From: Methanococcoides vulcani
Lineage (GTDB): Archaea > Halobacteriota > Methanosarcinia > Methanosarcinales > Methanosarcinaceae
Assembly: GCF_900111645.1 (NCBI RefSeq)
Contig: NZ_FOHQ01000004.1
Location: 62,001-126,000 of the forward strand
Direction of reading: 5' to 3'
DNA length: 64,000 nt
The stretch's first letter is position 1, and each line of letters starts with the position of its first letter. The notes below the pieces were generated by a model. That model was not told the DNA's origin. It was given only the letters and a program-made list of their open reading frames with translations, and searched no databases. The position numbers were made by a program, and so were the translations under genes. Of the stretch, positions 54,116-63,496 are shown in pieces.

Positions 54116-54777
54116 GCACAGAGAACGATTCCGGGGAAGGGTCCCGGAATTCTTTTGAGACACGAACATCATGCCCTCTCTGCCATGAGGAGCTTGTTAT
54201 CAAGTGGAATGGCGATGAGATCCCCTATTTCGGGGAAGTGATGTATATTTCGACTACTTGTTCTAATTGTAGTTTCAGGTTCACGGACACTATGATCCTG
54301 ACCCAAAAAGAACCAGTGCGTTTTGAGATGATGGTAGAAGGCCTGGAAGATCTTAATGCAAGGGTAATTCGTTCCACGTCAGGTACTATCCGCATTCCTG
54401 ATCTGGGCATTGACGTTGAACCGGGCTCAGTTTCAGAGTCCTATGTAACAAATATTGAAGGCATCCTGGAAAGGGTCAGATCTGTTGTAGTGACAGCTAC
54501 TGAATGGGTAAAGGATGAACCTGAAGCATATGAACGTGGCCTGGAGCTACAGAAGATGCTTGAAGAAGCTATTCAGGGTGAACTTCCGTTAAAGGTCATT
54601 ATCGAGGATCCTCTGGGAAATAGTGCTATCATTTCTGAAAAAGCGACATCCCGTACTCTTTCTGAAGAAGAGGCAGCTAACCTCCATAGTGGTATGGTAG
54701 TCTTTGACGTCGATTCTTCCGAGCTGGAAGTCGATTCTTCTGATAAGATCCAGCCGATTGGAAATGAATATAAATGA
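54112..54777 (+). CDS. ZPR1-type zinc finger protein
   Basis: A 221-residue archaeal ZPR1-related protein. A zinc finger at residues 17-55 has TSCPLCHEELVIKWNGDEIP and STTCSNCSFRFTD (C-x2-C twice). The beta-rich ZPR1 domain follows with VRFEMMVEGLEDLNARVIRS, TIRIPDLGIDVEPGSVSESY and VTNIEGILER. Eukaryotic ZPR1 assists folding of translation factor eEF1A; the archaeal role is not established. It starts at a TTG that overlaps the sepF TGA, so they are translationally coupled. Confidence 0.88.
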   Translation: MSTENDSGEGSRNSFETRTSCPLCHEELVIKWNGDEIPYFGEVMYISTTCSNCSFRFTDTMILTQKEPVRFEMMVEGLEDLNARVIRSTSGTIRIPDLGIDVEPGSVSESYVTNIEGILERVRSVVVTATEWVKDEPEAYERGLELQKMLEEAIQGELPLKVIIEDPLGNSAIISEKATSRTLSEEEAANLHSGMVVFDVDSSELEVDSSDKIQPIGNEYK

Positions 54778-54847
54778 TGCATGTGTTAGCTGACACAATT
54801 CTAATTAAATATTCTAATTGAATCATTTTGATCTTATTGGTGACATT

Positions 54848-56284
54848 ATGGCCGAACAAGAAAAAGAAGCAGCGCTTCCTCCAAAAGAGAACTTCAGTGA
54901 ATGGTATAACGACCTACTCCAGGTGGCAGAGATCATGGATGTACGTTATCCTGTGAAGGGTTCGTACGTATGGTATCCTTTTGGTTTTTCCATTCGCAGG
55001 AACGTGTATGGGATAATTCGTGAACTTCTCGACAAGGACCATCAGGAAACGATGTTCCCTCTTTTGATACCTGAAAATGAGTTCATGAAGGAAGCAGAGC
55101 ACATTAAAGGTTTCGAGGATGAAGTTTACTGGGTATTGAACGGAGGAACAACTCCTCTGGATGTGAAGCTTGCACTTCGCCCTACCAGTGAAACTGCAAT
55201 TTATCCTATGTACCGTCTCTGGGTGCGCTCGCATGCTGACCTCCCATTGAAATTGTATCAGATCGTTAACACTTTCAGGTATGAAACAAAGCATACCCGT
55301 CCACTTATACGCCTGCGAGAGATCACATCTTTCAAGGAGGCACACACGGTACACGCTACATGGGATGAGGCTGCTGCACAGGTGGATGAGGCCATAAGGC
55401 TATACTCTGAGTTCTACAGGAGACTCGCAGTTCCTGTGTTACCTTCAAAGCGACCTAACTGGGATAAGTTCCCGGGTGCTGATTATACGGTCGCAGTGGA
55501 TGCACTGATGCCGGATGGCAAGACATTGCAGGTTGGAACTGCCCATCATCTGGGTGACAATTTTGCAAAGACCTTCGATATCAAATATGAAGATGTTGCA
55601 GGTGAACAGGTCTATGCCCACCAGACATGCTATGGGGTTTCTGAACGTTCTATTGCTGCTCTGATCTCTATTCATGGTGATGACAAGGGTCTTATCATGC
55701 CACCGGAGGTCGCACCTGTCCAGGCAGTGATCATTCCGATCCTCTTCAAGAAGTCAGAAGCTGTTCTGGCTGCATGTAATGATGTAAAGGAAACCCTTGA
55801 AGCTGCAGGTGTCCGTGTTACTATCGATGATAGTGATAAGCGTCCTGGTTCCAAGTACTACAAATGGGAAATGAAAGGTGTTCCTTTAAGGATCGAGATA
55901 GGTCCGAGGGATCTTGAGAAGGAAGCCGCTATGCTTGTAAGGCGTGATACTGGTGAGAAAGAACAGGTACCTATTTCGTCTATTGCCAATGAAGTGATCG
56001 AGAGGTTCGCTGTCATCCAGTTCTCTCTCTTGGAGAATGCAAAAGAGAACCTTAAAGCACGTATATTTGATTGTAATACTGTGGAAGAGATTAAAGAAAA
56101 GGTTTCTGAAGGTATTGCACATGTTCCATGGTGTGGCGAGGAGAAATGTGGACTTGAAATGGATGAAGAGGTTGGTGCAGGCATACTTGGAATTCCTACC
56201 GATCAGGATGACGAAGGGAACTACAAGTGCCCTATGTGTGGCAAGGATACCAGCATAAGGGTTTATGTTGCAAAGACTTACTAA
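54848..56284 (+). CDS. proS: Prolyl-tRNA synthetase (archaeal/eukaryotic type)
   Basis: A 478-residue class II synthetase charging tRNA-Pro. Motif 2 is [20 protein letters not shown], motif 3 lies near [17 protein letters not shown], and the catalytic region includes [20 protein letters not shown]. There is no bacterial-type editing insertion. The C-terminal zinc-binding end shows [13 protein letters not shown] and [14 protein letters not shown], as in the archaeal type. ATG 54848 with GGTGA upstream is preferred to a frame ten codons longer. cobT follows 30 bp later. Confidence 0.95.
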   Translation: MAEQEKEAALPPKENFSEWYNDLLQVAEIMDVRYPVKGSYVWYPFGFSIRRNVYGIIRELLDKDHQETMFPLLIPENEFMKEAEHIKGFEDEVYWVLNGGTTPLDVKLALRPTSETAIYPMYRLWVRSHADLPLKLYQIVNTFRYETKHTRPLIRLREITSFKEAHTVHATWDEAAAQVDEAIRLYSEFYRRLAVPVLPSKRPNWDKFPGADYTVAVDALMPDGKTLQVGTAHHLGDNFAKTFDIKYEDVAGEQVYAHQTCYGVSERSIAALISIHGDDKGLIMPPEVAPVQAVIIPILFKKSEAVLAACNDVKETLEAAGVRVTIDDSDKRPGSKYYKWEMKGVPLRIEIGPRDLEKEAAMLVRRDTGEKEQVPISSIANEVIERFAVIQFSLLENAKENLKARIFDCNTVEEIKEKVSEGIAHVPWCGEEKCGLEMDEEVGAGILGIPTDQDDEGNYKCPMCGKDTSIRVYVAKTY

Positions 56285-56314
56285 TATTGTAAATACACGG
56301 GAGGGTGATCAATA

Positions 56315-57361
56315 ATGGAATCTCTGATAGCTAATGATAAGAAACCTGAAAAGCCACTTTTCATTTGTGTGCTGGCAAATACTGAAACTGCCTACATTGA
56401 AAAGATATCTGCCGCAGGAAAGACTGCCAAACTGACGGACTATACTCCGACAGGGGATGCAGAACTTGTGGAGACCGGTGGTATCATCAGCACTCCGGTA
56501 CTTCCAATGACCCCTCCGTACAATACCCCTACTCCGGGTCTTATCACCCGTGCATCCTTGCAGCTTTCAAATGTACCTCATCTCTTCGTGAATTCCGGTT
56601 TAAAGATCGCTCCTAAGGTTCCATTTGAGGACCTTAAGGCAAAGCCCGGTGAAGATATCCGTAAAGAGATCGCGGTTCATGATGTCGAAGATATTATTGA
56701 GCGTGCACGTGAAGTGGGTGAGAAGGTACGTGATGATCATGATATGTTCGTGATCGGGGAAAGTACTCCTGCCGGAACGACCACTGCAATGGGTGTGCTC
56801 AATGCACTTGGGTATGATGGCCATGTAAGCAGTAGTTCTTCTGAGAACCCGGTTGCTTTAAAGCAGAAAGTGGTTAGTGAAGCAATGGAGGTCTCAGGTG
56901 TTACAAAGGGAAGTCTTCAGTCTGACCCTCTAAGAGCTCTTTCATGTCTTGGCGATCCTATGATGCCTGCAACCGCAGGTCTTGTGGAAGGTCTCAAAGG
57001 TAAGCGTATTATCCTTGCAGGTGGTACTCAGATGGCAGCGGTCTACGCTTTCATGAAACATATGGGTGCTGATCTCCGTAATGTTTCCATTGTGACCACC
57101 AGCTATGTGGTGGATGATGAAAGTGCCAATTTCGAAGAGATCATTGAAGCAATTGGTGCGGATATGCATGCTATTGACCCTGGATTTGGACGTTCTTCCC
57201 ACAAAGGCCTGAGACAGTATGAGCTTGGATATGTTAAGGAAGGCGTTGGTGCAGGTGGTGCACTTTATCTTGCAGGTCTTCTGGGTGTATCTGTGGACAG
57301 CATTCGTGAAGAGATCGAGAATATCTGCATTGAGCTTGCTGACCTTATAGACGCGGAATAA
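56315..57361 (+). CDS. cobT: Nicotinate mononucleotide-dependent phosphoribosyltransferase CobT
   Basis: A 348-residue archaeal CobT-family protein. It makes the alpha-ribotide of the lower-ligand base for cobamide synthesis, important here because methylotrophic methanogenesis uses many corrinoid proteins. Blocks include [20 protein letters not shown] (the conserved E-S-T-x-x-G-T-T-T), [20 protein letters not shown] followed by [14 protein letters not shown], and [27 protein letters not shown] precedes ATG. Same strand as proS; tRNA-Trp follows. Confidence 0.93.
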   Translation: MESLIANDKKPEKPLFICVLANTETAYIEKISAAGKTAKLTDYTPTGDAELVETGGIISTPVLPMTPPYNTPTPGLITRASLQLSNVPHLFVNSGLKIAPKVPFEDLKAKPGEDIRKEIAVHDVEDIIERAREVGEKVRDDHDMFVIGESTPAGTTTAMGVLNALGYDGHVSSSSSENPVALKQKVVSEAMEVSGVTKGSLQSDPLRALSCLGDPMMPATAGLVEGLKGKRIILAGGTQMAAVYAFMKHMGADLRNVSIVTTSYVVDDESANFEEIIEAIGADMHAIDPGFGRSSHKGLRQYELGYVKEGVGAGGALYLAGLLGVSVDSIREEIENICIELADLIDAE

Positions 57362-57480
57362 TTGTTAGTGTTGTGGTTATGGATGTATTCCTATGCATTC
57401 TAAACCCGATTTTTCAGTCCCTCATACCGATACCTATATTATTGATGAGATGTATTTGAGGGTTGCAATCGCAAGGTTGC

Positions 57481-57679
57481 GGGGCTGTGGCCTAGCCAGG
57501 AATGGCGACGGGCTCCAGCGGATAAATGATGAACAACGGGTCTGCTGAGATTTACCCGACGGGGTAGGTCGGTGAGGAACCGTTGGAGCACTGATGTGTG
57601 TTCTTTAAGAACATTTACTGTCGTAATGGCAGTGTTCGGAGAGACCCGTCGATCGTGAGTTCGAATCTCACCAGCCCCA
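57481..57679 (+). tRNA. tRNA-Trp (CCA) with intron
   Basis: Exon 1 57481-57518 and exon 2 57644-57679 join to a 74-nt tRNA: acceptor GGGGCTG/CAGCCCC, anticodon arm ACGGG-CTCCAGA-CCCGT with anticodon CCA, T-arm with loop TTCGAAT, discriminator A, CCA not encoded. The 125-nt intron lies after position 37, the usual archaeal place, and needs the bulge-helix-bulge endonuclease. The tRNA-Trp intron is conserved in Euryarchaea and carries a guide RNA (listed separately). Confidence 0.95.
57519..57643 (+). ncRNA. Box C/D guide RNA inside the tRNA-Trp intron
   Basis: Box C ATGATGA at 57526-57532, box D' CTGA at 57545-57548, box C'-like CGGTGAG at 57570-57576 and box D CTGA at 57591-57594. The nine bases before D' (57536-57544) complement the spliced junction CAG-ACCCGT, placing the fifth base opposite C39. 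The bases before D (57584-57589) complement GCTCCA, placing the fifth base opposite C34. These are the two 2'-O-methylation targets known for the haloarchaeal intron RNA. Confidence 0.9.
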
Positions 57680-57749
57680 CGTCCTTTCTTTTTATTTTCT
57701 TAATTTTCAAATAGCCCTGCTTCTTTTTATTTTCGTCTTATACAAAGCT

Positions 57750-57868
57750 TTAAATGGTATGGTGTATGTACTACCGGATGTTTCAATGTCGGGATGAGAG
57801 TCCCGTAGGAGTGTGGCCGAAGTAACTTTGGCTGAACCGTGAAACTAACATGAAACAAGGTGAACAAA
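57750..57868 (+). promoter_or_regulatory. rpl15e promoter and structured leader
   Basis: tttaaatggt near 57752 resembles a TATA box. The leader then shows two hairpin-capable segments: cggga-tgagag-tcccg (57790-57810 region) and ggccgaag-taa-ctttggct (57822-57842 region). A folded leader could serve ribosomal-protein feedback control or be a separate small RNA. AGGTGA precedes the TTG start. Confidence 0.45.
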
Positions 57869-58462
57869 TTGTCAAAATCATTTTATGGATATGTAAGAGA
57901 CGCATGGAAGAACCCTGGAGATTCATATGTTCGTGATCTCAGATGGGAAAGACTTCAGGTATGGAGAAAGGAAGGCTCAGTTACAAGGGTAGAGCGCCCA
58001 ACCCGTATCGATCGTGCACGAGCACTTGGCTACAAGGCAAAGCAGGGTATCGTCGTAGCTCGTGTGAAGGTCCGAAGGGGTAGCATGAGGAAGTCACGCT
58101 ACATCCGTGGTAGGCGTACTCAGCATACAGGTAAGAACAAGATCACTGTTGGCAAAAGCATCCAGAGGATCTCTGAAGAGCGTGCAAGCAGGAAATTCCC
58201 TAACATGGAAGTACTTAACTCTTACTGGGTTGGCGAAGACGGTAAACAGAAATGGTATGAAGTTATCCTTGTTGACCCAAGCCACCCTGTTATCAAAAGC
58301 GACAAGAACCTCAACTGGATCTGTGACAAGGCTCACAGTGGAAGGGCATTCCGCGGTAAGACCAGCGCAGGCCGCAAAGGCAGAGGTATGAGGGCGCGCG
58401 GCACCGGTACTGAAAAGACCAGGCCAAGCATCAGATCAAACATCAACAGCAGCAGAAAGTGA
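57869..58462 (+). CDS. rpl15e: Ribosomal protein L15e
   Basis: A 197-residue archaeal/eukaryotic large-subunit protein. It begins [20 protein letters not shown] and contains [20 protein letters not shown], then [20 protein letters not shown] and the Arg/Gly/Lys-rich end, all family hallmarks. TTG 57869 is taken as start because AGGTGA lies six bases upstream and the product then begins as in relatives; the GTG at 57860 lacks a site. It heads the conserved run with COG1325, rnp3 and rnp2; its stop overlaps the next start. Confidence 0.95.
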   Translation: MSKSFYGYVRDAWKNPGDSYVRDLRWERLQVWRKEGSVTRVERPTRIDRARALGYKAKQGIVVARVKVRRGSMRKSRYIRGRRTQHTGKNKITVGKSIQRISEERASRKFPNMEVLNSYWVGEDGKQKWYEVILVDPSHPVIKSDKNLNWICDKAHSGRAFRGKTSAGRKGRGMRARGTGTEKTRPSIRSNINSSRK

Positions 58463-58914
58463 TTCACTATATCTCTGTGCGTGTAACCGCACATGCTACT
58501 GAGGATGAGTCCAGAGTAAGAAATGCTCTGGACCTATTTTTATTAAATTCATTTGACAAGGGCAAATGTACTGATACTGGGAAGTATGTTGAGGTACTTA
58601 ATGTCGAAGGTTACCATGGTAACCCTATTTCCCTTTTAAGTGCTACTATCAAAAGAAAACCCGATACACGTGCTTTTGCAACATTTGTTCGTAGCAACAT
58701 GTCTCCTGGGGATGTGGAACTGCTTAGAAGTGAGATGCCTGGCAGGCTGGATGATGACCAGATGTTCCACTTAAGGTTCGATAAGCAGGCGGCATATGAT
58801 GGTAAGGTAAAACTTTCCTCTTCATCTGATGCGATAATCGTGAAGTTGAAGATAGAAACATACCCAAAGGACCGTCAGCAGGCCGGAATTATTGTGGAGG
58901 AATTATTTGGCTGA
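58459..58914 (+). CDS. COG1325 (DUF54) RNA-binding protein, exosome/RNase P neighbour
   Basis: A 151-residue archaeal protein of the COG1325 family: [20 protein letters not shown] at the start, [20 protein letters not shown] in the middle, and [17 protein letters not shown] near the end. It has the split-beta/alpha fold shared with L5-like RNA-binding proteins and is predicted to bind RNA, being consistently found next to L15e and RNase P genes. The GTG start overlaps the L15e stop. It overlaps rnp3 by 8 bp, so translation is coupled. Confidence 0.88.
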   Translation: MIHYISVRVTAHATEDESRVRNALDLFLLNSFDKGKCTDTGKYVEVLNVEGYHGNPISLLSATIKRKPDTRAFATFVRSNMSPGDVELLRSEMPGRLDDDQMFHLRFDKQAAYDGKVKLSSSSDAIIVKLKIETYPKDRQQAGIIVEELFG

Positions 58915-59638
58915 TCCTGTGTTCTATGATCTTTGTGTTCATTGTGCACCAGATGGCAAAAGTACACAGGAAGAAATGGTTGCAATGGCAAGACATCTGG
59001 GTTTTGGTGGCATTGCACTAACGAATCATTCCAATTCGGATTCCCTTCCAAAAGGTAGTTCAGACAAAGGCTTTGAGGTATTACGCGGGGTCGAACTGGT
59101 CTCTTCTAATCCTTCTAAGCTCCACGGGATTGTAGGGAAATATCGCAAAAAAGTGGAGATACTTGCTGTACATGGCGGCGATGAGGGCATAAATCGTGCA
59201 GCGGTGGAAAATCCGAATGTGGATATACTTTTGCATCCTGGCACTCCAAAAGGATGTGGATTGAACCATGTGCTTGCAAAGTCCGCAAGCGATAATAATG
59301 TCGCAATTGCATTTGATATGGCTTCTCTCATAATGTTGCGTGGAGGCCGGCGTGTGCATAGTCTTTCACATTTCAGGGAGATCCTGGCACTTGCAAGGAA
59401 ATATGATGTTCCGTTTTTGCTTACGAATAATGCATCATTCTCTTATGGTCTGCGTGCTCCGCGAGAGATGATGGCTCTGGCAACACTTTTTGGAATGGAG
59501 CGCGGTGAGGCCTTAATGGCTTTGAGCGAGACTCCTGCAGAAATTATAAGGCGAGTTCGCCGTGGTAACAACTTCATATGCGAAGGTGTGGAGATCCTTG
59601 AAGATGATCCTTCGGGCATGAAAGGTGAGGATAAATGA
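58907..59638 (+). CDS. rnp3: RNase P protein component Rpp30 (RNP3)
   Basis: A 243-residue TIM-barrel protein of RNase P, which matures tRNA 5' ends. It begins [20 protein letters not shown] and shows FGGIALTNHS, EVLRGVELVSSNPSKLHGIV, DILLHPGTPKGCGLNHVLAK and FLLTNNASFSYGLRAPREMM, matching archaeal Rpp30. The TTG at 58907, six bases after GGAGG, is preferred to the TTG at 58892. It pairs with Rpp14/Pop5-type RNP2, whose ATG overlaps its stop as ATGA; in vitro, RNP2 and RNP3 act as a catalytic sub-complex. Confidence 0.93.
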   Translation: MADPVFYDLCVHCAPDGKSTQEEMVAMARHLGFGGIALTNHSNSDSLPKGSSDKGFEVLRGVELVSSNPSKLHGIVGKYRKKVEILAVHGGDEGINRAAVENPNVDILLHPGTPKGCGLNHVLAKSASDNNVAIAFDMASLIMLRGGRRVHSLSHFREILALARKYDVPFLLTNNASFSYGLRAPREMMALATLFGMERGEALMALSETPAEIIRRVRRGNNFICEGVEILEDDPSGMKGEDK

Positions 59639-59997
59639 AGATACTTCCTCCCACACAGCGTACTAATAAAAGGTACTTTGCTTTTGAACTGATAGGTGGA
59701 AATGGTGTAGATCGCAGTGACCTTCTTCGCGAGATCTTTTCGTGCGCAGGCTCGCTTATTGGTGACAGAGGTTCCAGTGAATGTAATATAAGGTTACTTG
59801 ATTTTGAGGATTCCAAAGGTGTTGTACGTTGCCTCCGGGAAAGGATGGATATGACACGTGCAGTCCTTGCTTCTGTGACTTCAGTTAATGGGAATCCTGT
59901 GATGGTCCATGTTCTGGGTATATCAGGTACTGTTCATGGAGCAACAAAAAAGTATTTAGAAGGGTGTACGGTATATAGTCCTGAAGAAAAACCATGA
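59635..59997 (+). CDS. rnp2: RNase P protein component Pop5/Rpp14 (RNP2)
   Basis: A 120-residue RNase P protein: RYFAFELIGGNGVDRSDLLR at the start, SSECNIRLLDFEDSKGVVRC in the middle, then AVLASVTSVNGNPVMVHVLG IS at the end, the ferredoxin-like Pop5 fold. It partners with RNP3 to activate the catalytic domain of RNase P RNA. Start ATG overlaps the rnp3 stop. A 110-bp gap with a TATA-like atttaaata near 60014 separates it from psmA, so a second promoter probably begins there. Confidence 0.92.
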   Translation: MKILPPTQRTNKRYFAFELIGGNGVDRSDLLREIFSCAGSLIGDRGSSECNIRLLDFEDSKGVVRCLRERMDMTRAVLASVTSVNGNPVMVHVLGISGTVHGATKKYLEGCTVYSPEEKP

Positions 59998-60111
59998 ACA
60001 TCCATTTATAGAATAATTTAAATAAGTTATAAGTGAACTAGGTGAATGTACAGAAACTCTATTCATACGTTTTTTAGCATCACGAAAGTAAATAGTAGGA
60101 GATAAAAGATC

Positions 60112-60885
60112 ATGCAAATGGCACCACAAATGGGTTATGATAGAGCAATTACTGTTTTTAGTCCTGATGGAAGGCTTTTCCAGGTAGAGTATGCAAGGGA
60201 GGCTGTCAAGAGAGGTACTACGGCAGCTGGCATAAAAGCAAAGGACGGTGTGGTTCTGTTGGTAGATAAGAGGATCACAAGCAGATTGATAGAGGCAGAG
60301 TCAATTGAAAAGATCTTCCAGATAGATGAGCATATAGGTGTTGCAACATCAGGACTTGTTGCAGATGCACGTGCACTTGTAGATCGTGCAAGGGTCGAAG
60401 CTCAGATCAATATGGTCACATATGACGAGCCTATAGGTGTAGAGGTTCTCTCCAAGAAGATCTGTGACCACAAGCAGACCTATACACAATACGGCGGAGT
60501 TCGTCCGTACGGTACTGCTCTTTTGATAGCAGGCGTTGATGACAACAAACCAAGGTTATTCGAAAGTGATCCAAGTGGCGCACTTCTTGAGTACAAGGCA
60601 ACTGCTATCGGTGCAGGCAGGAACACCTTCATGGAAACCTTCGAGGAAAAACACCGCGATGATATGACCATGGATGAAGTTGTTATGCTTGGTATGGAAG
60701 CACTTTACAGAGCAACAGATGTGAAACTGGATGCATCCACACTTGAAGTGGGTATGGTAACTCTTGAAGACCACCAGTTCAGAAAATGTCCTGAAGAAGA
60801 GGTCGCATCCTTTGTGGAACGCATTCTTGAAGAACACAAAGAAGACGACGAAAAGGAAGAGTCAGAGGGACAGCAGGAAGAGTAA
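60112..60885 (+). CDS. psmA: Proteasome subunit alpha
   Basis: A 257-residue 20S proteasome alpha subunit. The N-terminal gate and signature are YDRAITVFSPDGRLFQVEYA followed by REAVKRGTTA, and the HbYX pocket lysine region lies in VLLVDKRI. The tail after residue 232 is strongly acidic (EEHKEDDEKEESEGQQEE), as in many archaea. It forms the outer rings that accept substrates from PAN or Cdc48/VAT ATPases such as the one at 8457-10751. It leads the conserved archaeal superoperon with sbds and exosome genes. Confidence 0.96.
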   Translation: MQMAPQMGYDRAITVFSPDGRLFQVEYAREAVKRGTTAAGIKAKDGVVLLVDKRITSRLIEAESIEKIFQIDEHIGVATSGLVADARALVDRARVEAQINMVTYDEPIGVEVLSKKICDHKQTYTQYGGVRPYGTALLIAGVDDNKPRLFESDPSGALLEYKATAIGAGRNTFMETFEEKHRDDMTMDEVVMLGMEALYRATDVKLDASTLEVGMVTLEDHQFRKCPEEEVASFVERILEEHKEDDEKEESEGQQEE

Positions 60886-60927
60886 TTCATTTTGAACATT
60901 GCTTAGTAAAATAGGAGGGAGTAAAGT

Positions 60928-61620
60928 ATGGTATCACTTGATGAATCATTGGTTGCAAGGTTGAAGAAAGGCAGCATGCATTATGAAGTGCTTGTAGATC
61001 CTGATAAGGCACTGGAGTTCAAGAAAGGTGGCAATGTAAAGATAGAGGATATTCTTGCAGTCGAATCCATCTTTGAGGATGCTGGCAAAGGATACCACGC
61101 GGCGGAGTCCGATCTCTCCAATGCATTCGAGACCACTGATGTGTTCGAGATCGCAGCACATATTATAAAACACGGTGAACTTCAGCTCACTAAAGAGCAG
61201 AGGAAACACATTCTTGAGGAAAAGACCAAACAGGTCATTTCCATTATTGCACAGAACGCGATCAATCCACAGACTAGGACCCCTCATCCCCCGGCACGTA
61301 TAGAGAAGGCCATGGAAGAGGCAAAGATCCACATTGACCCATTAAAAAGCGTCGATGAGCAGGTCAATATCGTAATGAAGGCCATTAGACCAATTATACC
61401 AATACGTTTTGAAGAAGTGGAGGTAGAGGTCAAGGTCCCTGCAGAATATGCTGGTAAATCATATGGTGATATTGCAAAGTTCGGCACTATGCTTAAAGAT
61501 AGGTGGGAGAATGATGGATCATGGGTTGCTGTGGTCAAGATGCCTGCAGGGTTGCAGAATGATTTTTACGGTCTTGTAAACAATCTGACAAAAGGGGATG
61601 CTGAAACCAAACTTTTGTAA
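60928..61620 (+). CDS. Ribosome maturation protein SBDS (Sdo1)
   Basis: A 230-residue SBDS-family protein with three domains. FYSH-type domain 1 has YEVLVDPDKALEFKKGGNVK and VFEDAGKGYHAAES-like text (IFEDAGKGYHAAESDLSNAF), domain 2 has RTPHPPARIEKAMEEAKIHI, and domain 3 is a ferredoxin-like end, WVAVVKMPAGLQNDFYGLVN. In eukaryotes it releases the anti-association factor eIF6 from the 60S subunit. GGAGGGAG precedes ATG. It lies 42 bp after psmA and 11 bp before rrp4. Confidence 0.95.
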   Translation: MVSLDESLVARLKKGSMHYEVLVDPDKALEFKKGGNVKIEDILAVESIFEDAGKGYHAAESDLSNAFETTDVFEIAAHIIKHGELQLTKEQRKHILEEKTKQVISIIAQNAINPQTRTPHPPARIEKAMEEAKIHIDPLKSVDEQVNIVMKAIRPIIPIRFEEVEVEVKVPAEYAGKSYGDIAKFGTMLKDRWENDGSWVAVVKMPAGLQNDFYGLVNNLTKGDAETKLL

Positions 61621-61631
61621 GAGGCAAATTC

Positions 61632-62420
61632 ATGGATCGGAAAATCGTAATCCCCGGACAGCTCCTTTCTGATAAGGAGAAAATGGCCGGACCGGGAACA
61701 TATGTAAAGGATGGCAAGGTATATTCCTTGCTCTATGGAATTGCAAACGTCAAGAACAAAGTTTCAGTTGTACCTTTTTCAGGGAAATATTATCCTTCAC
61801 GCAAGGATTTCATAATCGGTACTGTAATTGATGTAACTCCTTCGAATTGGATAATGGAAACTGGTTCTCCTTATGACGGATTGCTTCATGTTTCCGAATA
61901 TCCAAAGCGCGTTGACTCCTCAGAAATGAGAAAATGTATGAGTATTGGGGATTGCGTAATTGTTCGTATAAAGGATGTCAGCAAGTCCATGAAAGTGGAA
62001 CTTACCATGCGTGAGCCGGGTTCAAGAGTGTTGACAAAGGGTCGTATCATCGATGTCGTACCTGCAAAGGTCCCTCGTGTGATCGGTCATAGTGGTTCCA
62101 TGGTCTCGATCCTTAAGAAAGAGTCGAATTGTGATGTGTTCGTAGGAAAGAACGGCCGTATCTGGATCAACGGAAAATCAGATGATATGGATCATCTGGC
62201 GGCTGCTATTGAAATGATCGAACGTGAATCTCATATATCCGGTTTAACGGATAAAATAGGCAGGTTCCTGAGGAATGAACCGGAAGAGGTTGCGGAGTCG
62301 GATGCGGATGAGCTGATAGAGGAAGAAAGGTCAACTCTGCCCGCAAAAGAAGACAACGTTACAGAAGAAACCTGTCGTAAGGTCGATGCACTCCTTGATG
62401 ATGAAGTGGATGAGGCATGA
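61632..62420 (+). CDS. rrp4: Exosome RNA-binding protein Rrp4
   Basis: A 262-residue exosome cap subunit. The N-terminal part has IVIPGQLLSDKEKMAGPGTY, the S1 domain spans IIGTVIDVTPSNWIMETGSP to DVSKSMKVELTMREPG, and the KH domain has VIGHSGSMVSILKKESNCDV and VGKNGRIWINGKSDDM. A Glu/Asp-rich C-terminal tail of about 45 residues is present. Rrp4 guides RNA into the Rrp41-Rrp42 ring. Its start is 11 bp after the SBDS stop, and rrp41 follows after 50 bp. Confidence 0.95.
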   Translation: MDRKIVIPGQLLSDKEKMAGPGTYVKDGKVYSLLYGIANVKNKVSVVPFSGKYYPSRKDFIIGTVIDVTPSNWIMETGSPYDGLLHVSEYPKRVDSSEMRKCMSIGDCVIVRIKDVSKSMKVELTMREPGSRVLTKGRIIDVVPAKVPRVIGHSGSMVSILKKESNCDVFVGKNGRIWINGKSDDMDHLAAAIEMIERESHISGLTDKIGRFLRNEPEEVAESDADELIEEERSTLPAKEDNVTEETCRKVDALLDDEVDEA

Positions 62421-62470
62421 ACAAGACCTGCTGAACTATGGGAGAAAAGAGATGAAATTGGAGATTGAAT

Positions 62471-63496
62471 ATGAGTGATAAACCGGAAAAATTTATTGAT
62501 GAAAACGGGATTCGCCTTGACGGTAGGCGTGTCGATGAGATCCGCCCTATGACCGTTGAGATGGGCGTACTCACAAGGGCAGATGGTTCATGTTATCTTG
62601 AATGGGGTAATAACAAGGTTCTTGCTGCAGTTTATGGTCCAAGGGAACTTCACCCACGCAGGCTTCAGCGCCCTGGTGAAGCGCTTGTCAGATACAGGTA
62701 CAATATGGCAGCATTCTCCGTTGAGGACCGCATACGTCCTGGTCCAAGCAGGAGAAGCACTGAGATATCCAAAGTAAGTGGAGAAGCATTCGAACCTGTT
62801 GTTATGAAGCAGTTTTACCCATCTGCTGTTATCGATGTGTTTGCAGAGGTCCTTCAGGCCGATGCAGGAACAAGGACAGCTGCTATCAATGCTGCAACAC
62901 TTGCATTGGTGGATGCCGGTATCCCTATGAAGGGACTGGTGGCTGCCTGTGCTGTCGGTAAGGTGGACGGTCAGCTTGTGCTTGACCTTAACAAACCTGA
63001 GGACAACTATGGTGATGCAGATCTGCCTATTGCAATGACCGAAGATGGTGACATTACTCTCTTGCAGATGGATGGAAACCTGACCGTTGAGGAGGTCAAC
63101 AAGGGTATCGAGATGGTCAGGGAAGGCTGTGAGCAGATATTTGCAATACAGAAAGCCGCTCTTCTGGAAAGGTTCGGCACTGCTGAAGAGGAAGAGGTCC
63201 TTGAAGATGCTGAGCTTCAGGCTGAGCTCATGTCCGAGGAAGAAGAAGTTTCTGAAGCAGCTGAAGAAGAGGATGCTGTGGAAGAAAGTGAAGACCTTGA
63301 AGCTGCAGAAACCGAAGATCCTGAAGATGTTGAGGTCGAAGAAGCTGAAGCCATGTTCGAAGAAGACGTCACTGAATTTGAAGTGAACGAGGAAGAGGCC
63401 GAGGAAGAAGCAGCAGAAGTAAATGAAGAAGACATCGCTTCAGAGCCAGAGGGCGAGGAGTCCACTGAGGAAGAGGGTGAGAAATATGAGCAATGA
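62471..63496 (+). CDS. rrp41: Exosome exonuclease Rrp41 with long acidic tail
   Basis: A 341-residue RNase PH-fold subunit that carries the phosphorolytic active site of the archaeal exosome. The core, residues 1-240, has GIRLDGRRVDEIRPMTVEMG, CYLEWGNNKVLAAVYGPREL followed by HPRRLQRPGEALVRYRYNMA, the catalytic region DLPIAMTEDGDITLLQMDG and the end MVREGCEQIF. From about residue 240 comes a 100-residue tail of mostly Glu, Ala, Val and Asp, much longer than the usual end of Rrp41. The core is normal, so the tail is an added disordered segment. Overlaps rrp42 by 11 bp. Confidence 0.94.
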   Translation: MSDKPEKFIDENGIRLDGRRVDEIRPMTVEMGVLTRADGSCYLEWGNNKVLAAVYGPRELHPRRLQRPGEALVRYRYNMAAFSVEDRIRPGPSRRSTEISKVSGEAFEPVVMKQFYPSAVIDVFAEVLQADAGTRTAAINAATLALVDAGIPMKGLVAACAVGKVDGQLVLDLNKPEDNYGDADLPIAMTEDGDITLLQMDGNLTVEEVNKGIEMVREGCEQIFAIQKAALLERFGTAEEEEVLEDAELQAELMSEEEEVSEAAEEEDAVEESEDLEAAETEDPEDVEVEEAEAMFEEDVTEFEVNEEEAEEEAAEVNEEDIASEPEGEESTEEEGEKYEQ

